Source: Oscillospiraceae bacterium (lineage in GTDB: Bacteria > Bacillota > Clostridia > Oscillospirales > Oscillospiraceae). Taken from it: DNA of 58,950 nucleotides. The stretch lies in contig CACYHB010000023.1 in NCBI GenBank assembly GCA_902774015.1, positions 1 to 58,950 of the forward strand. The letters run 5' to 3'. Below the pieces are notes generated by a model. The model was given only the letters and a program-made list of their open reading frames with translations, made no database searches and was not told the origin of the DNA. A program made the translations under genes and the position numbers. Numbering within the stretch: position 1 is the stretch's first letter; each line of letters starts with the position of its first letter. Shown piece after piece: positions 9,301 through 17,427 of this stretch.

Positions 9301-9801
9301 CGGGCCGAAGAGGGCCTGCAGGTCCAGCGCCCTGGTCTTCGCGGCCTCATAGTCGTTGTGGATCAGGGCCTGCGGGATCTCGCCCGCGAGGCAGCCGGAG
9401 AGGCAGATAAGCCCCTCGCTGTGCCGGTGCAGCAGCTCCCAGTCGATGCGCGGGCGGATGTAAAAGCCCTCGGTAAAGGCCGAAGACACCAGGAAGCAGA
9501 GGTTCCGGTAGCCCGTCTCGTTTTTGCACAGGAGGATCAGGTGGGAATAGTTGTTGTCGATGCCGTGGTCCTTCTGAAAACGGCTGCGCGGAGCCACATA
9601 GACCTCGCAGCCGATGATGGGCTTGATCCCCGCCGCCTTACAGGCCTTGTAGAAGGCCACCGCGCCGTACATGACGCCGTGGTCGGTGACGGCGAGCGCG
9701 GTCTGGCCCAGGGCCCTGGCCCGCTCGGCGATCTCGTCGATGCGGCAGGCCCCGTCCAGAAGGGAGAACTCGGTATGGACATGTAAATGGACAAAGGACA
9801 T
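6343..9801 (-). CDS. dnaE: DNA polymerase III alpha subunit
   Basis: Replicative polymerase of 1152 residues. The N-terminal PHP domain (1 to about 205) opens with HLHVHTEFSLLDG. The polymerase core carries GPGRGSAAGS (354-363) and the catalytic aspartates in PDIDVDF (395-401), followed by the helix-hairpin-helix region and a C-terminal OB fold (about 985-1080). Length fits the DnaE1 family. It lies 45 bases after whiA, so it probably ends the murB/rapZ/whiA/dnaE block. The first 7 residues lead directly into PHP, which supports the start. Confidence 0.97.
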   Translation of the reverse strand: MSFVHLHVHTEFSLLDGACRIDEIAERARALGQTALAVTDHGVMYGAVAFYKACKAAGIKPIIGCEVYVAPRSRFQKDHGIDNNYSHLILLCKNETGYRNLCFLVSSAFTEGFYIRPRIDWELLHRHSEGLICLSGCLAGEIPQALIHNDYEAAKTRALDLQALFGPEDFYLEIQDHGIREERAAAQGLMRLSGELGIPLAVTNDAHYTEQKDAYYQDVLMCIQTGKTVDEPNRMRFETQEFYLKDEQQMRALFPDCPEAADNTAKIAERCNFDFEFGHYHLPRFRLPEGEADSFAYLEKLCERGFAERFAGRPEVHKQLEYELNMIRQMGFVDYFLIVSDFIGYAKRNGIPVGPGRGSAAGSVVSYCLHITDVDPIKYSLFFERFLNPERVSMPDIDVDFCVNRRGEVIEYVNRLYGRDHVAQIVTFGTMAARGAIRDVGRALGVSYGECDTVAKQVPMALNMTIEEALRLSKPLKELYEGDEKLKRLIDVARALEGMPRHASTHAAGVVITENPVYTYVPLAKNDESVVCQYPMTTLEELGLLKMDFLGLRNLTVLEDAAKLVRKREPGFRVETLPEDDPETFAMLAEGRTEGVFQLESTGMTAVCTGIKAKSIEDITAIIALYRPGPMDSIPKFIEWSQHPEKIRYKHESLRPILEVTYGCIVYQEQVIEIFRSLAGFSLGQADNIRRAMSKKKHKVIDAERVAFVHGDPSRGIDGAMARGIPEDTANSIYDEILDFASYAFNKAHAVSYAIVVYRTAYMKRHYPQEYMAALLTSILDNSTKVAEYIAACREMGIRLLPPDVNLSDANFTVDGENLRFGLVAIKGIGWGAIEELVAERERGGKFQSFEDFCRRMAGKELNRRAVENLIKAGAFDSMGYKRRALISVAGPVIDSIAQENRDNISGQLDLFGGFEEEASPASIPIPEMEEYSKRELMAMEKEITGLYLTGHPMDEYREAVRKIGAVPIGAIMSDFAAEDGPGRFQDNQIVTVAGSIESFRTRTTKNNTLMSYIQLEDDTGSMELMAFQRALDSGGSYIQNNAAIIARGRISVRDEKEPQLMVDSIRPISDLNALGTKEPPPKEKKLWVKLPSRYDPAMKRIELILTMFPGDGQMILWCEREQKRIGARCLLHEGLILELEEMLGKENVVLK

Positions 9802-9846
9802 TTCGATCCTCCGATTCTTTTCAGGCTCCCCTGCCGGGGGGCGGCT

Positions 9847-10749
9847 TTATTCCGCCTTTTCCGCCAGCTCCATGATCTTCCTGAGCCGGTGGCTGAGGCA
9901 GCTCTTAGACACCGGCGGCAGAGACAGCTTCGCCAGATCGGCCAGGCTCGCCTCGGGATTTGTGATACGCAGCAGCGCCGTGTCGTGCAGCGGTTCCGGC
10001 AGGCTGTCCAGCCCGTATTCCCGGGCAAAGCGCCGGATGGCCTCGATCTGCTCCTGGGCGGCGGCCACGGTCCTGTCGGCGTTGTGAGAGTCGCAGTTGA
10101 TCTGGCGGGTGACGGTGTTGCGCATCTCCCGCTCCACCTTGGCCGTCATGACGCCCATGGCGGTGACGGGCGCGCCGATAGCGGTGAAGAAGTCCGCGAT
10201 GCCGTCGGCCTTCTTGAAATACAGCAGGGCGTTTCCCTGTCGTCTGGATTCCTTGGGCGAGAAGCCCAGGTCCAGCAGCACCGTGTACATTTCCCGGCTC
10301 ACGCTCTGGTGAGCGGTGGCCAGCTCCAGATGAAAGCGCTTGTCCGGGTCGGTCACGCTGCCGCCCGCGAGGAAGGCGCCGCGGACAAAGGCCTCCATGC
10401 AGCCCTCATCCTCCAGCACGCCGAAATTGACGTGGTGGGTGACCGTGGCCCGCGTGTCCGCGCCGAAGGCGTCAAAGATGCGGGAGAGCTTCCCGGGGTC
10501 GGTGATGAGAAAGCTCTTTTTGCCGCTCTTGCCGCTCTCCGGAAGCGTATCGAAGTCCAGACCGAAGGCGCGGCGAAACAGGCGCGGCAGCAGGGCGGCG
10601 AAGTCCTCGCTCGCGGTGATGATGCGCGCCTCCCGGGCGGAAAAGCTGCTGCAATATAAGAGCACGCCGTAGCATTCCGCCACGGCGGCGCTTTTTTTGT
10701 CGGGGCGGAGCTGGCACAGCTCCGCCTTGGCTTCTGAGGAAAAAGACAT
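9847..10749 (-). CDS. whiA: DNA-binding protein WhiA
   Basis: WhiA family: a LAGLIDADG-homing-endonuclease-like fold (about 1-220) with a C-terminal helix-turn-helix (about 225-300, ending in VSKSCLSHRLRKIMELA). It links cell division and chromosome segregation in Firmicutes and sporulation in actinobacteria. The ATG at 10749 was chosen because GGGGAG precedes it and the sequence begins MSFSSEAKAEL, as in homologues; a frame extension of 7 residues upstream is less likely. It sits between rapZ and dnaE. Confidence 0.93.
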   Translation of the reverse strand: MSFSSEAKAELCQLRPDKKSAAVAECYGVLLYCSSFSAREARIITASEDFAALLPRLFRRAFGLDFDTLPESGKSGKKSFLITDPGKLSRIFDAFGADTRATVTHHVNFGVLEDEGCMEAFVRGAFLAGGSVTDPDKRFHLELATAHQSVSREMYTVLLDLGFSPKESRRQGNALLYFKKADGIADFFTAIGAPVTAMGVMTAKVEREMRNTVTRQINCDSHNADRTVAAAQEQIEAIRRFAREYGLDSLPEPLHDTALLRITNPEASLADLAKLSLPPVSKSCLSHRLRKIMELAEKAE

Positions 10750-10783
10750 AACGCTCCCCTGTCTGTTCACTGACGGCTGACCG

Positions 10784-11641
10784 CTATTTGTCCACGTCTC
10801 GATTGATATTCGTCGAGCTCAGGCCTTTGGCGCAGAAATAATCGTTGAGGGCGGCAGCGATGGCCACGCTGCGGTGGCGTCCGCCGGTGCAGCCGATGGC
10901 GATGGTCAGGCCCAGCTTCCCCTCCTCGATGTAGAGCGGCAGCAGGAAGTCGATCATTTCCTGCAGCTTCTCCATGAAGGTCCGGGTCTGCTGGTAGGAG
11001 AAGACGAACTCGGCCACTGGCCGGTCCAGGCCGCAGAGCGGCCGCAGCTCGTCCACGTAGTAGGGATTGGGCAGGAAGCGGGCGTCAAAAACGAGATCCG
11101 CCTCCAGGGGGATGCCGTGCTTGAAGCCGAAGGACATGACCGTGATGCCCAACTCCCGCTTTTTCCCATCCCCGGCAAAAAGCTGGTAGAGCCGGTTCTG
11201 CAGCATGCCCAGGGTCAGATTGGAGCTGTTGACCACGAAGTCGGCCCGCTCCTTGATCGGGGCGAGCAGCTCCTCCTCCCGTGCAATGGCCTTTTCGATG
11301 GGGTAGCCCGGGCCAGCCAGCGGGTGGGGACGGCGCGACTCCTTGTAGCGCCGCACCAGGATACGGGGGTCCGCGTCCATGTAGAGGATGCGCACGTCGC
11401 AGTCCATGGCCTTCACCTCGTCGATGGTCGTCAGCAGCTCCCCGAAGCTCTCACGCTCGCGCACGTCGGTCACCAGGGCTACCTTCTCGTAGCGGCCCAC
11501 GGTGTCCATGCAGAGCTCGGCGAAGCGCGGGATGAGCTTGACGGGCATGTTGTCCACGCAGTAGTATTCCAGATCCTCCAGCACGTCCGCCGCGCGGCTC
11601 TTGCCCGCGCCGGAGAGTCCGGTGATGATGAGAAATTCCAT
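10784..11641 (-). CDS. rapZ: RNase adapter / nucleotide-binding protein RapZ
   Basis: RapZ (YvcJ) family, 285 residues. The N-terminus holds a P-loop GLSGAGKS (8-15). The C-terminal domain carries the conserved GCTGGRHRSVAIA motif near residue 250. In enterobacteria it directs RNase E to glmZ; in Bacillus YvcJ binds GTP and affects competence. The usual partner yvcK is not between it and whiA: the gap to whiA is only 34 bases. Confidence 0.95.
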   Translation of the reverse strand: MEFLIITGLSGAGKSRAADVLEDLEYYCVDNMPVKLIPRFAELCMDTVGRYEKVALVTDVRERESFGELLTTIDEVKAMDCDVRILYMDADPRILVRRYKESRRPHPLAGPGYPIEKAIAREEELLAPIKERADFVVNSSNLTLGMLQNRLYQLFAGDGKKRELGITVMSFGFKHGIPLEADLVFDARFLPNPYYVDELRPLCGLDRPVAEFVFSYQQTRTFMEKLQEMIDFLLPLYIEEGKLGLTIAIGCTGGRHRSVAIAAALNDYFCAKGLSSTNINRDVDK

Positions 11642-11649
11642 ATCATAAC

Positions 11650-11793
11650 TCCTTATTGGCTCCCACGTGCAAGGGGAGCTGCCGCGTCAGCGACTGAGGG
11701 GTTGCGTTGGTCATCTGTCCATATTCTATCGGGGCCCGGTCAACAACCCCTCCGCCCCTCTGGGGCACTTCCCCTTACACAGGGGAGGCAAAC
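11650..11793. repeat. Long imperfect inverted repeat between murB and rapZ
   Basis: The left arm (GGCTCCC, then AAGGGGAGCTGCC, then GAGGGGTTG) and the right arm (CAACCCCTCCGCC, then TTCCCCTT, then AGGGGAGGC) are about 70 percent complementary around a 30-base centre. Motif content matches the tandem units at 18931-19070, so it is a member of the same short repeat family. Confidence 0.65.
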
Positions 11794-11796
11794 GGC

Positions 11797-12798
11797 TCAG
11801 CTCTCTTCCGCACCGGCGGCGTTGAAGGTGATGCGATGGCGCGGCACGGCCGGGCCGTGGTCCTCCAGCTTGTAGTCCGGCGGAAGGATGACGATCTCCG
11901 GCTCCATGGGGACGCCCGTCTTCTGATACACGGTGTTGCGCACCTGGATCATCAGGTCGTACACGTCGTGGGAGGTGGCGTTTTCCACGTTGACCACAAA
12001 GCCCGCGTGCTTTTCACTCACCTGCGCGCCGCCCACACGGAAGCCCTTGAGCCCGCACTGGTCGATGAGCGCGGCGGCGTAATGCCCCTCGGGGCGCTTG
12101 AAGGCGCTGCCCGCCGAGGGCAGGTCCAGCGGCTGCTTTTCCCGCCGCTTTTCGTTGAGCTCGCGCATCTTCGCGGCGATCTCTTCCCCGTCGCCCTGCT
12201 CCAGGCGGAACACGGCGCTCACCAGCACGAAGCCCCCGATCCGCTGGAAGCGGCTGTTGCGGTAGGCAAAATCGCACTGCTCGTTGGTCAGTTCATACAG
12301 CGCCTGCTCGGGCAGATAGTAGGTGACCACGCTCTCCACCACGTCCTTGAGCTCGCCCCCATAGGCGCCCGCGTTCATACGCAGGCCGCCGCCCACGGTG
12401 CCCGGGATGCCGGAGGCAAACTCCAGACCCTTCAAACCGTTCTGCTGGGCAAAGCCCGCCAGCCGCGCCAGGGACACGCCCGCCTCGGCATATACGGCTC
12501 CGTCCGGCAGGAGAAACAGGTTCTGCAGCTTTTCGGTGCTGACGATAAAGAGCTCCGCCAGCCCCTCGTCCGGGAAGAGGATGTTGCTGCCGTTTCCCAG
12601 CATGAAGGGGGCCAGCTCGTGCTCTTTGAGGATGCAGCAGATCTTCGACAGGCTCGACACGTCCGCGGGCACCGCGATGGCGCGGGCCGGGCCGCCGATG
12701 CGGAAGGAGCTGTGGGCGGACAGCGGCTCGTTTTCCAGCAGCTTCATGCCCGGGAGCGCCTTTTTGATCTCAGAAATGGCTTTTTCCAGATTTTCCAT
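11797..12798 (-). CDS. murB: UDP-N-acetylenolpyruvoylglucosamine reductase
   Basis: Cytoplasmic flavoenzyme that reduces the enolpyruvyl group to give UDP-MurNAc in peptidoglycan synthesis. FAD-binding motifs include GNGSNILFPDEG and ASGIPGTVGGGLRMNAGAYG. The catalytic region reads SAGSAFKRPEG and the C-terminal Glu lies in EPEIVILPP. The Ser and the short C-terminal insert pattern indicate a type II-like MurB. The ATG at 12798 is chosen over a TTG seven codons earlier because GGAAGG lies between the two. 333 residues. It lies 165 bases after hprK, upstream of rapZ. Confidence 0.95.
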   Translation of the reverse strand: MENLEKAISEIKKALPGMKLLENEPLSAHSSFRIGGPARAIAVPADVSSLSKICCILKEHELAPFMLGNGSNILFPDEGLAELFIVSTEKLQNLFLLPDGAVYAEAGVSLARLAGFAQQNGLKGLEFASGIPGTVGGGLRMNAGAYGGELKDVVESVVTYYLPEQALYELTNEQCDFAYRNSRFQRIGGFVLVSAVFRLEQGDGEEIAAKMRELNEKRREKQPLDLPSAGSAFKRPEGHYAAALIDQCGLKGFRVGGAQVSEKHAGFVVNVENATSHDVYDLMIQVRNTVYQKTGVPMEPEIVILPPDYKLEDHGPAVPRHRITFNAAGAEES

Positions 12799-12963
12799 GT
12801 TGATTGCTTTCCTTCCCAAAAAGTAAAAACCGGTGCCTTTTCAATGAATGTGCTCTTAATCCTTCAGGCGGTTCCCCCGATGCTATCCCGGCGCGCCGCG
12901 GGAAAGGGCGGGGAGCAGGCCCGGTCAGAAATGCTGCTGAGCGGAAGCGGATGAAGAACCCCG

Positions 12964-13902
12964 TCAGAAAAGCCCCTGGTCGATGGCTATGTCGTGCTCG
13001 GAGGCCAGCATTTCGGCGGCGTTGAAGCCCATCTTTTTCTGGCGGTTGTTCATGGCTGCCAGCTCCAGGATCACCGCCAGGTTTCGTCCGGGGGTCACCG
13101 GGATGGTCACCAGCGGGAGTTTGACGCCCAGAATGTCTTCATACTCGCTGGTGAGGCCCAGGCGGTCGTAGGCCTTGCCCTGGACCCACTGCTCCATGCG
13201 CACCACCAGGTCGATCCCGCTCTCGGGTTTCACGGCGCCTACGCCGTAGATGTGCCGGACGTTGATGACGCCGATGCCGCGCAGCTCCATGTAATAGCGG
13301 ATGATGGAGGGAGCGGTACCGACGAGGGTGTTGCGGTTGACGAGCTTGATCTCCACCGCGTCGTCCGCCACCAGACGGTGGCCGCGCTTGATGAGCTCCA
13401 GCGCGGTCTCGCTCTTGCCGATGCCGCTGTCGCCGCAGAGGAGCACGCCCTCGCCGTAGATCTCCACCAGCACGCCGTGGGTGGTCAGGCGAGGGGCCAG
13501 GTGGTTGCGCAGGGAGCTGATGACGTTGGCCTGGAATTCCGAGGTGTCCTCATCGGTGATAAACAGGCAGCGGTCGTATTTTTCCGCCATCTCCAGGCAC
13601 TCCCGGGAGGGCTTGACGCCGTGGCAGATCACCAGCGCGCAGATGTCATAGGCCATGAAGCGCTCATAGGCGGCCAGACGCTGCTGGCGGCTCAGGGTGT
13701 CCAAATAGGTGGACTCGACCCGGCCGATGATCTGGATGCGCTTGGGGTCAAAATAATTGTAGAAGCCGGTCAGCTGCATGGCGGGCCGGTTCACGTCCGC
13801 CGTGGTGACGACCGCGTTTTCGTAGTTTTTTGAAAGATGCAGCGGCCGCAGGCCGTGCTCCTCCACGACGGTCTTGAGCTTGACGGTGTACTTGGTCTTC
13901 AT
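12964..13902 (-). CDS. hprK: HPr kinase/phosphorylase
   Basis: Bifunctional enzyme that phosphorylates HPr on Ser46 and reverses it, the central switch of carbon catabolite control in Firmicutes. Walker A GDSGIGKS is at 157-164, a family-conserved His at 142 (TTHG), acidic residues at 180-181 (VADD) and the signature MELRGIG follow. 312 residues is standard length. The start has AAGGAG nine bases upstream. A repeat copy (13954-14130) separates it from the M24 peptidase upstream. Confidence 0.97.
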   Translation of the reverse strand: MKTKYTVKLKTVVEEHGLRPLHLSKNYENAVVTTADVNRPAMQLTGFYNYFDPKRIQIIGRVESTYLDTLSRQQRLAAYERFMAYDICALVICHGVKPSRECLEMAEKYDRCLFITDEDTSEFQANVISSLRNHLAPRLTTHGVLVEIYGEGVLLCGDSGIGKSETALELIKRGHRLVADDAVEIKLVNRNTLVGTAPSIIRYYMELRGIGVINVRHIYGVGAVKPESGIDLVVRMEQWVQGKAYDRLGLTSEYEDILGVKLPLVTIPVTPGRNLAVILELAAMNNRQKKMGFNAAEMLASEHDIAIDQGLF

Positions 13903-13953
13903 GACGAGCTCCTTGTTGTCTCTGTGTGTACTCGCAGGGACTTACCTGCTCTA

Positions 13954-14130
13954 CGCGCCCCCCGTTCTTTCTTTTCTTCTTGAGAAAAGAAAGAACGCGC
14001 CGCGCCCGGTGTAAGAAAGAAAAGAGCGCTCGCAGGGACGCCGTGCCTTTTGCGCCACGCCGTTCGCGCGTGGCTTCGCTTCGCTCGCGGCGCTTTCCCG
14101 GAAGAGAAACGCAGCGTGCGCCGGCTCATT
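13954..14130 (-). repeat. Modular dispersed repeat, truncated copy E
   Basis: It holds only the C-tract hairpin end: GCGCCCCCC, then a 13-bp stem (13965-13977/13983-13995), then the shared CGCGCCGCGCCCGGTG segment and about 100 bases closely matching copies C and D, including GGCTTCGCTTCGCTCGCG. The opposite hairpin end is absent; the copy stops just before the M24 gene's stop codon. Confidence 0.75.
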
Positions 14131-14138
14131 TTATGCTC

Positions 14139-15212
14139 TTACAGTATGATCAATTCCATCTTGGGGGCCTTGGTGATGACCTCGGCGCCGTCGGCGCGCA
14201 GGATCATCACGTCCTCGATGCGCACGCCGAACTTTCCGGGCAGATAGATGCCGGGCTCGGCGGAGCAGAGATCGTTTTCCGCCATGAGCGCCTCGCCCCG
14301 GGGGCCGGCCATGGGCGGCTCGTGGATGTCGAGACCCAGGCTGTGGCCGAAGCCGTGGCCGAAATAGGGGCCGTAGCCCGCATCCTCGATGACCTTGCGT
14401 GCCGCGCCGTCGATCACCTTGCCGGGGATCCCGGCGCGGGCGGCGGCGATGCCGGCCAGCTGCGCTTTGAGAACGATGCCGTAGATATTCTTCATCTCCT
14501 CGGTGGCGCTGCCCACTGCCACGGTGCGGGTCATATCGGAGCAGTAGCCGCCGGAGAGAGAGCCGAAGTCCATGGTCACGAAATCCCCCTCGCGGATGAC
14601 CGAGTCGCCCGGGACGCCGTGAGGCAGGGAAGTGTTTTTCCCGGTGACGACGATGGGGTCGAAGGCATTGCCCTCGCTGCCGTGGCGCAGCATGCGGTAG
14701 ACAAGTTCCGCCGCCACTTCCTTCTCGGTCATGCCGGGGCGGATGATCTGCAGCGTCTCCTCCAGGGCCGCCTCGCTGATGCGCTGGGCGCGGATCATGC
14801 AGGCGATCTCCTCCTCGCTCTTGGAGGCGCGAAGGGTGCTGAGGATCTCCTGCGCGGGCAGCAGCTCACAGCCCAGGCGCTTCTGACAGGCCAGATACGC
14901 GCCGTAGCTGAGCTTCTGCTCCTCGCCGCCGAGACGGCGGACCTCGTTCTCCTTCATCGCCGCGGCGATGCGCCCCATCAGCGGGTGCTGCCCGTCGAAC
15001 TGCTGCACGGTGACGCAGGGGTCCACGGCCTTTTCGGCCGCCTCGATATAGCGGGAGTCGGTGATCAGATAGGCCCGCTCCCTGGTGACGAGCACCGCGC
15101 CGTCGGTAATGGGGAAGCCCGCGGCGTAGCGCTGGTTCTTTTCGTCGGTGATCAGAAGCGCGTCCAGATCTTTCTCGACGAGCTTCTGCTGGATTCTTGC
15201 GATGTTGTTCAT
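14139..15212 (-). CDS. M24-family Xaa-Pro-type aminopeptidase
   Basis: Cytosolic metallopeptidase of the creatinase/aminopeptidase P fold, 357 residues. A creatinase N-domain (1 to about 125) precedes the catalytic domain with five metal ligands: the two Asp of VTMDFGSLSGGYCSDMTR, His of GHGFGHSLGLDIHE, and Glu residues of EPGIYLPG and GVRIED. It probably removes N-terminal residues before proline; exact specificity is inferred. Its ATG overlaps the histidine kinase stop by four bases (ATGA), so it is translationally coupled to the two-component pair. Confidence 0.92.
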   Translation of the reverse strand: MNNIARIQQKLVEKDLDALLITDEKNQRYAAGFPITDGAVLVTRERAYLITDSRYIEAAEKAVDPCVTVQQFDGQHPLMGRIAAAMKENEVRRLGGEEQKLSYGAYLACQKRLGCELLPAQEILSTLRASKSEEEIACMIRAQRISEAALEETLQIIRPGMTEKEVAAELVYRMLRHGSEGNAFDPIVVTGKNTSLPHGVPGDSVIREGDFVTMDFGSLSGGYCSDMTRTVAVGSATEEMKNIYGIVLKAQLAGIAAARAGIPGKVIDGAARKVIEDAGYGPYFGHGFGHSLGLDIHEPPMAGPRGEALMAENDLCSAEPGIYLPGKFGVRIEDVMILRADGAEVITKAPKMELIIL

Positions 15213-16606
15213 ATGCCTGTCTCCTCTTCTGTCGCCCGCGGGAGCGTTACGATAAATTTCGATCCCTGCGGTTTATTCTGCCCGACCGCGACGCTGCCGC
15301 CGTGGGCCTGCACCGCGTCGTGTACGATACTCAGGCCGAGGCCGTTGCCGCCGGTGGCCCGTGAGCGGGCCTTGTCCACCCGGTAAAAGCGGTCAAAAAT
15401 GTTGAGCCTGTCGGCCTCGGGGATGCCGATGCCGGTGTCCGCCACCTCGATCTCCACCGCCTCCGGCGTGCCGCGGACGATAAGATCCACCGTCCCGTTA
15501 GGGACGTTGTATTTGATGGCGTTCTCGGTGAGGTTGAAGATGATCTTGAACAGCTCGTCCGGGCTGCCCATGACGACGCAGCCGTCGTCCAGCGCGGCGC
15601 TGAGCCGAACGTTGTGCTCGCGGGCCAGGGGGCGCAGCAGCACCAGCGCGTCCTGGGCGGCCTGGCTCACGTCCGAGGGCTCGGGCACGAAGCCGATCCC
15701 GTCGTCCATGCGGCTCAGATCCAGCAGATCCTCGGTGGTGCGCTGCAGGCGCTGGGCCTCATGGCCTATGTCCGCGGCAAATTCCCGCACGGTCTCGCTG
15801 TCCATATCGTTCTGCACGATGCTGTCCGACAGCAGGCGGATGGAGGCCAGGGGGGTCTTGAGCTCGTGGGACGCGTCGGAGACAAAACGGCGGCGCTGCT
15901 TCTCGGTGGTCTCCAGGCGCTCGGTGAGCAGGTTGAATTCCTCCCCCAGCTCGCTGATCTCGTCCTGCCCGCGGATGGGGTGCCGGTAGGCATAGTCGCC
16001 GCCGGCGACCACGCGCATGGAGCGCACCAGATCCTGGAGGCGGCGCATCAGGGCCAGCACGAAGCTGCCGGAAAGCAGCAGCGCCGCGAGGCTGATGGTG
16101 ACGGACAGCACGCGGATGCGGCTCTGGATGCCGTAGATGATCTCGGCCCTCTCGCTGTCATGCTCGCAGAGGTAGACCGCCCCGGTGATGACGCCCTGGG
16201 CGCTCATGGGCACGGCGTAGCTGCTGGAGAAGGCCGCCTCGCTCAGCCGGGAGCGAAAGATGGTCTTGCTGTCGCGCAGGGCGGTGAGCACGTCCTCGAT
16301 CTGGACCGTGCCGCCCGAGGGTCCGCCGTCGTCATAGATCACCGTACCCTCCCGGTCGGTCACCAGGATGCGGCTGTAGCCGCTGATGTCCAGGAAAGCG
16401 AGCACCTCGGCCACGCTTTGGCGCGTGAGGTGATCCAGGCCGGACAGCGACGAGGTCACCACGGAGGCGGCCGCAGCCATGGAGCTGCGCTTCTCCTCAT
16501 AGACGGCGTCCCGGGAGGAGATGAGCGGGTAGGTGTTCAAAAGCAGCAGGAGGATCAGCAGCAGCGCCGCGAGAAAGGAAAAAAAGCGAAATCGTATGCT
16601 GTGCAT
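15209..16606 (-). CDS. Sensor histidine kinase, PhoR-like
   Basis: 465-residue membrane kinase. Membrane segments lie near 8-27 and 167-188 and flank an extracytoplasmic sensor region; HAMP covers about 189-240. The HisKA motif FVSDASHELKTPLAS puts the phospho-acceptor at H247. The HATPase has its N box NLTENAIKYN, G1 VADTGIGIPE and G2 GGNGLGLSIV. The gene follows its response regulator by nine bases and is coupled to the M24 gene. The stimulus is unknown. Confidence 0.95.
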   Translation of the reverse strand: MHSIRFRFFSFLAALLLILLLLLNTYPLISSRDAVYEEKRSSMAAAASVVTSSLSGLDHLTRQSVAEVLAFLDISGYSRILVTDREGTVIYDDGGPSGGTVQIEDVLTALRDSKTIFRSRLSEAAFSSSYAVPMSAQGVITGAVYLCEHDSERAEIIYGIQSRIRVLSVTISLAALLLSGSFVLALMRRLQDLVRSMRVVAGGDYAYRHPIRGQDEISELGEEFNLLTERLETTEKQRRRFVSDASHELKTPLASIRLLSDSIVQNDMDSETVREFAADIGHEAQRLQRTTEDLLDLSRMDDGIGFVPEPSDVSQAAQDALVLLRPLAREHNVRLSAALDDGCVVMGSPDELFKIIFNLTENAIKYNVPNGTVDLIVRGTPEAVEIEVADTGIGIPEADRLNIFDRFYRVDKARSRATGGNGLGLSIVHDAVQAHGGSVAVGQNKPQGSKFIVTLPRATEEETGI

Positions 16607-16615
16607 GCTTCTGTC

Positions 16616-17305
16616 TCACTTCTCGTTGAAGTAATACCCCACGCCCCACTTGGTGATGATATAGCGGGGATTGGCGGGGTCCAGCTCCAGCTTTTCCCGG
16701 AGACGGCGGACGTGCACGTCCACGGTGCGGGTGTCGCCCTGGTACTCATAGCCCCAGACCAGATCCAGCAGCACCTCGCGGCTGTAGACCTTGCCGGGGT
16801 TTTTCATCAGGAAGAGGATCAGATCGAACTCTTTCATGGTCAGATCCACGGCCTCCCCGGCCCGATAGGCGGTGCGGCGCTCCTCGTCCACGGCGATGTG
16901 CCCCCGCTGCAGAACGCTCCCGTTGCCGCTGACGGCGCTGGCCGTCATGGAAGAGCGGCGCAGCAGGGCCCGCACCCGGGCCTTGAGCTCCAGGATGTCG
17001 AAGGGCTTCGTCACATAGTCGTCCGCGCCGGACTCGAATCCCATCAGCAGGTCCGCGCGCTCGCTGCGGGCGGTGAGCATGATGATGGGCACGGTGGAAA
17101 AGCCGCGGATCTCCTGGGCGCTCTGCAGCCCGTCCTTGCCGGGCATCATCAGGTCCAGGATGATGAGATCGTAATTGCCGCCGCGGGCCATGGTGACCGC
17201 ATCCTCCCCGTTGTAGGCCGCGTCCACACTGTAGCCCTCGTTTTCCAGATTGAATTTTATTCCCTTTACCAGCAGCTTCTCGTCGTCAACAACCAGGATT
17301 TTCAT
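16616..17305 (-). CDS. OmpR/PhoB-family response regulator
   Basis: 229 residues. The receiver begins MKILVVDDEK; the phospho-acceptor is D51 in LIILDLMMPG. The C-terminal winged helix (about 130-229) ends YYFNEK. I chose the ATG at 17305 because GGAG precedes it and the receiver begins there, although the frame stays open 13 codons further upstream. Cognate partner of the adjacent kinase. The divergent neighbour encodes a D,D-carboxypeptidase, which might be a target; that is inference. Confidence 0.96.
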   Translation of the reverse strand: MKILVVDDEKLLVKGIKFNLENEGYSVDAAYNGEDAVTMARGGNYDLIILDLMMPGKDGLQSAQEIRGFSTVPIIMLTARSERADLLMGFESGADDYVTKPFDILELKARVRALLRRSSMTASAVSGNGSVLQRGHIAVDEERRTAYRAGEAVDLTMKEFDLILFLMKNPGKVYSREVLLDLVWGYEYQGDTRTVDVHVRRLREKLELDPANPRYIITKWGVGYYFNEK

Positions 17306-17427
17306 TGGCGTTCTCCATATTTGAGTTGCAATTCCTTTTTGCAAACCGTATAATAGACTCTACCACGTTCGCAACGTACATTTACGATTATACTATATCA
17401 CATTCCGCGAAAAACCGGGAGAGCAAA

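Noticed and set aside
12799-12963. A riboswitch upstream of murB
   Set aside because: No conserved aptamer pattern or expression platform could be recognised.
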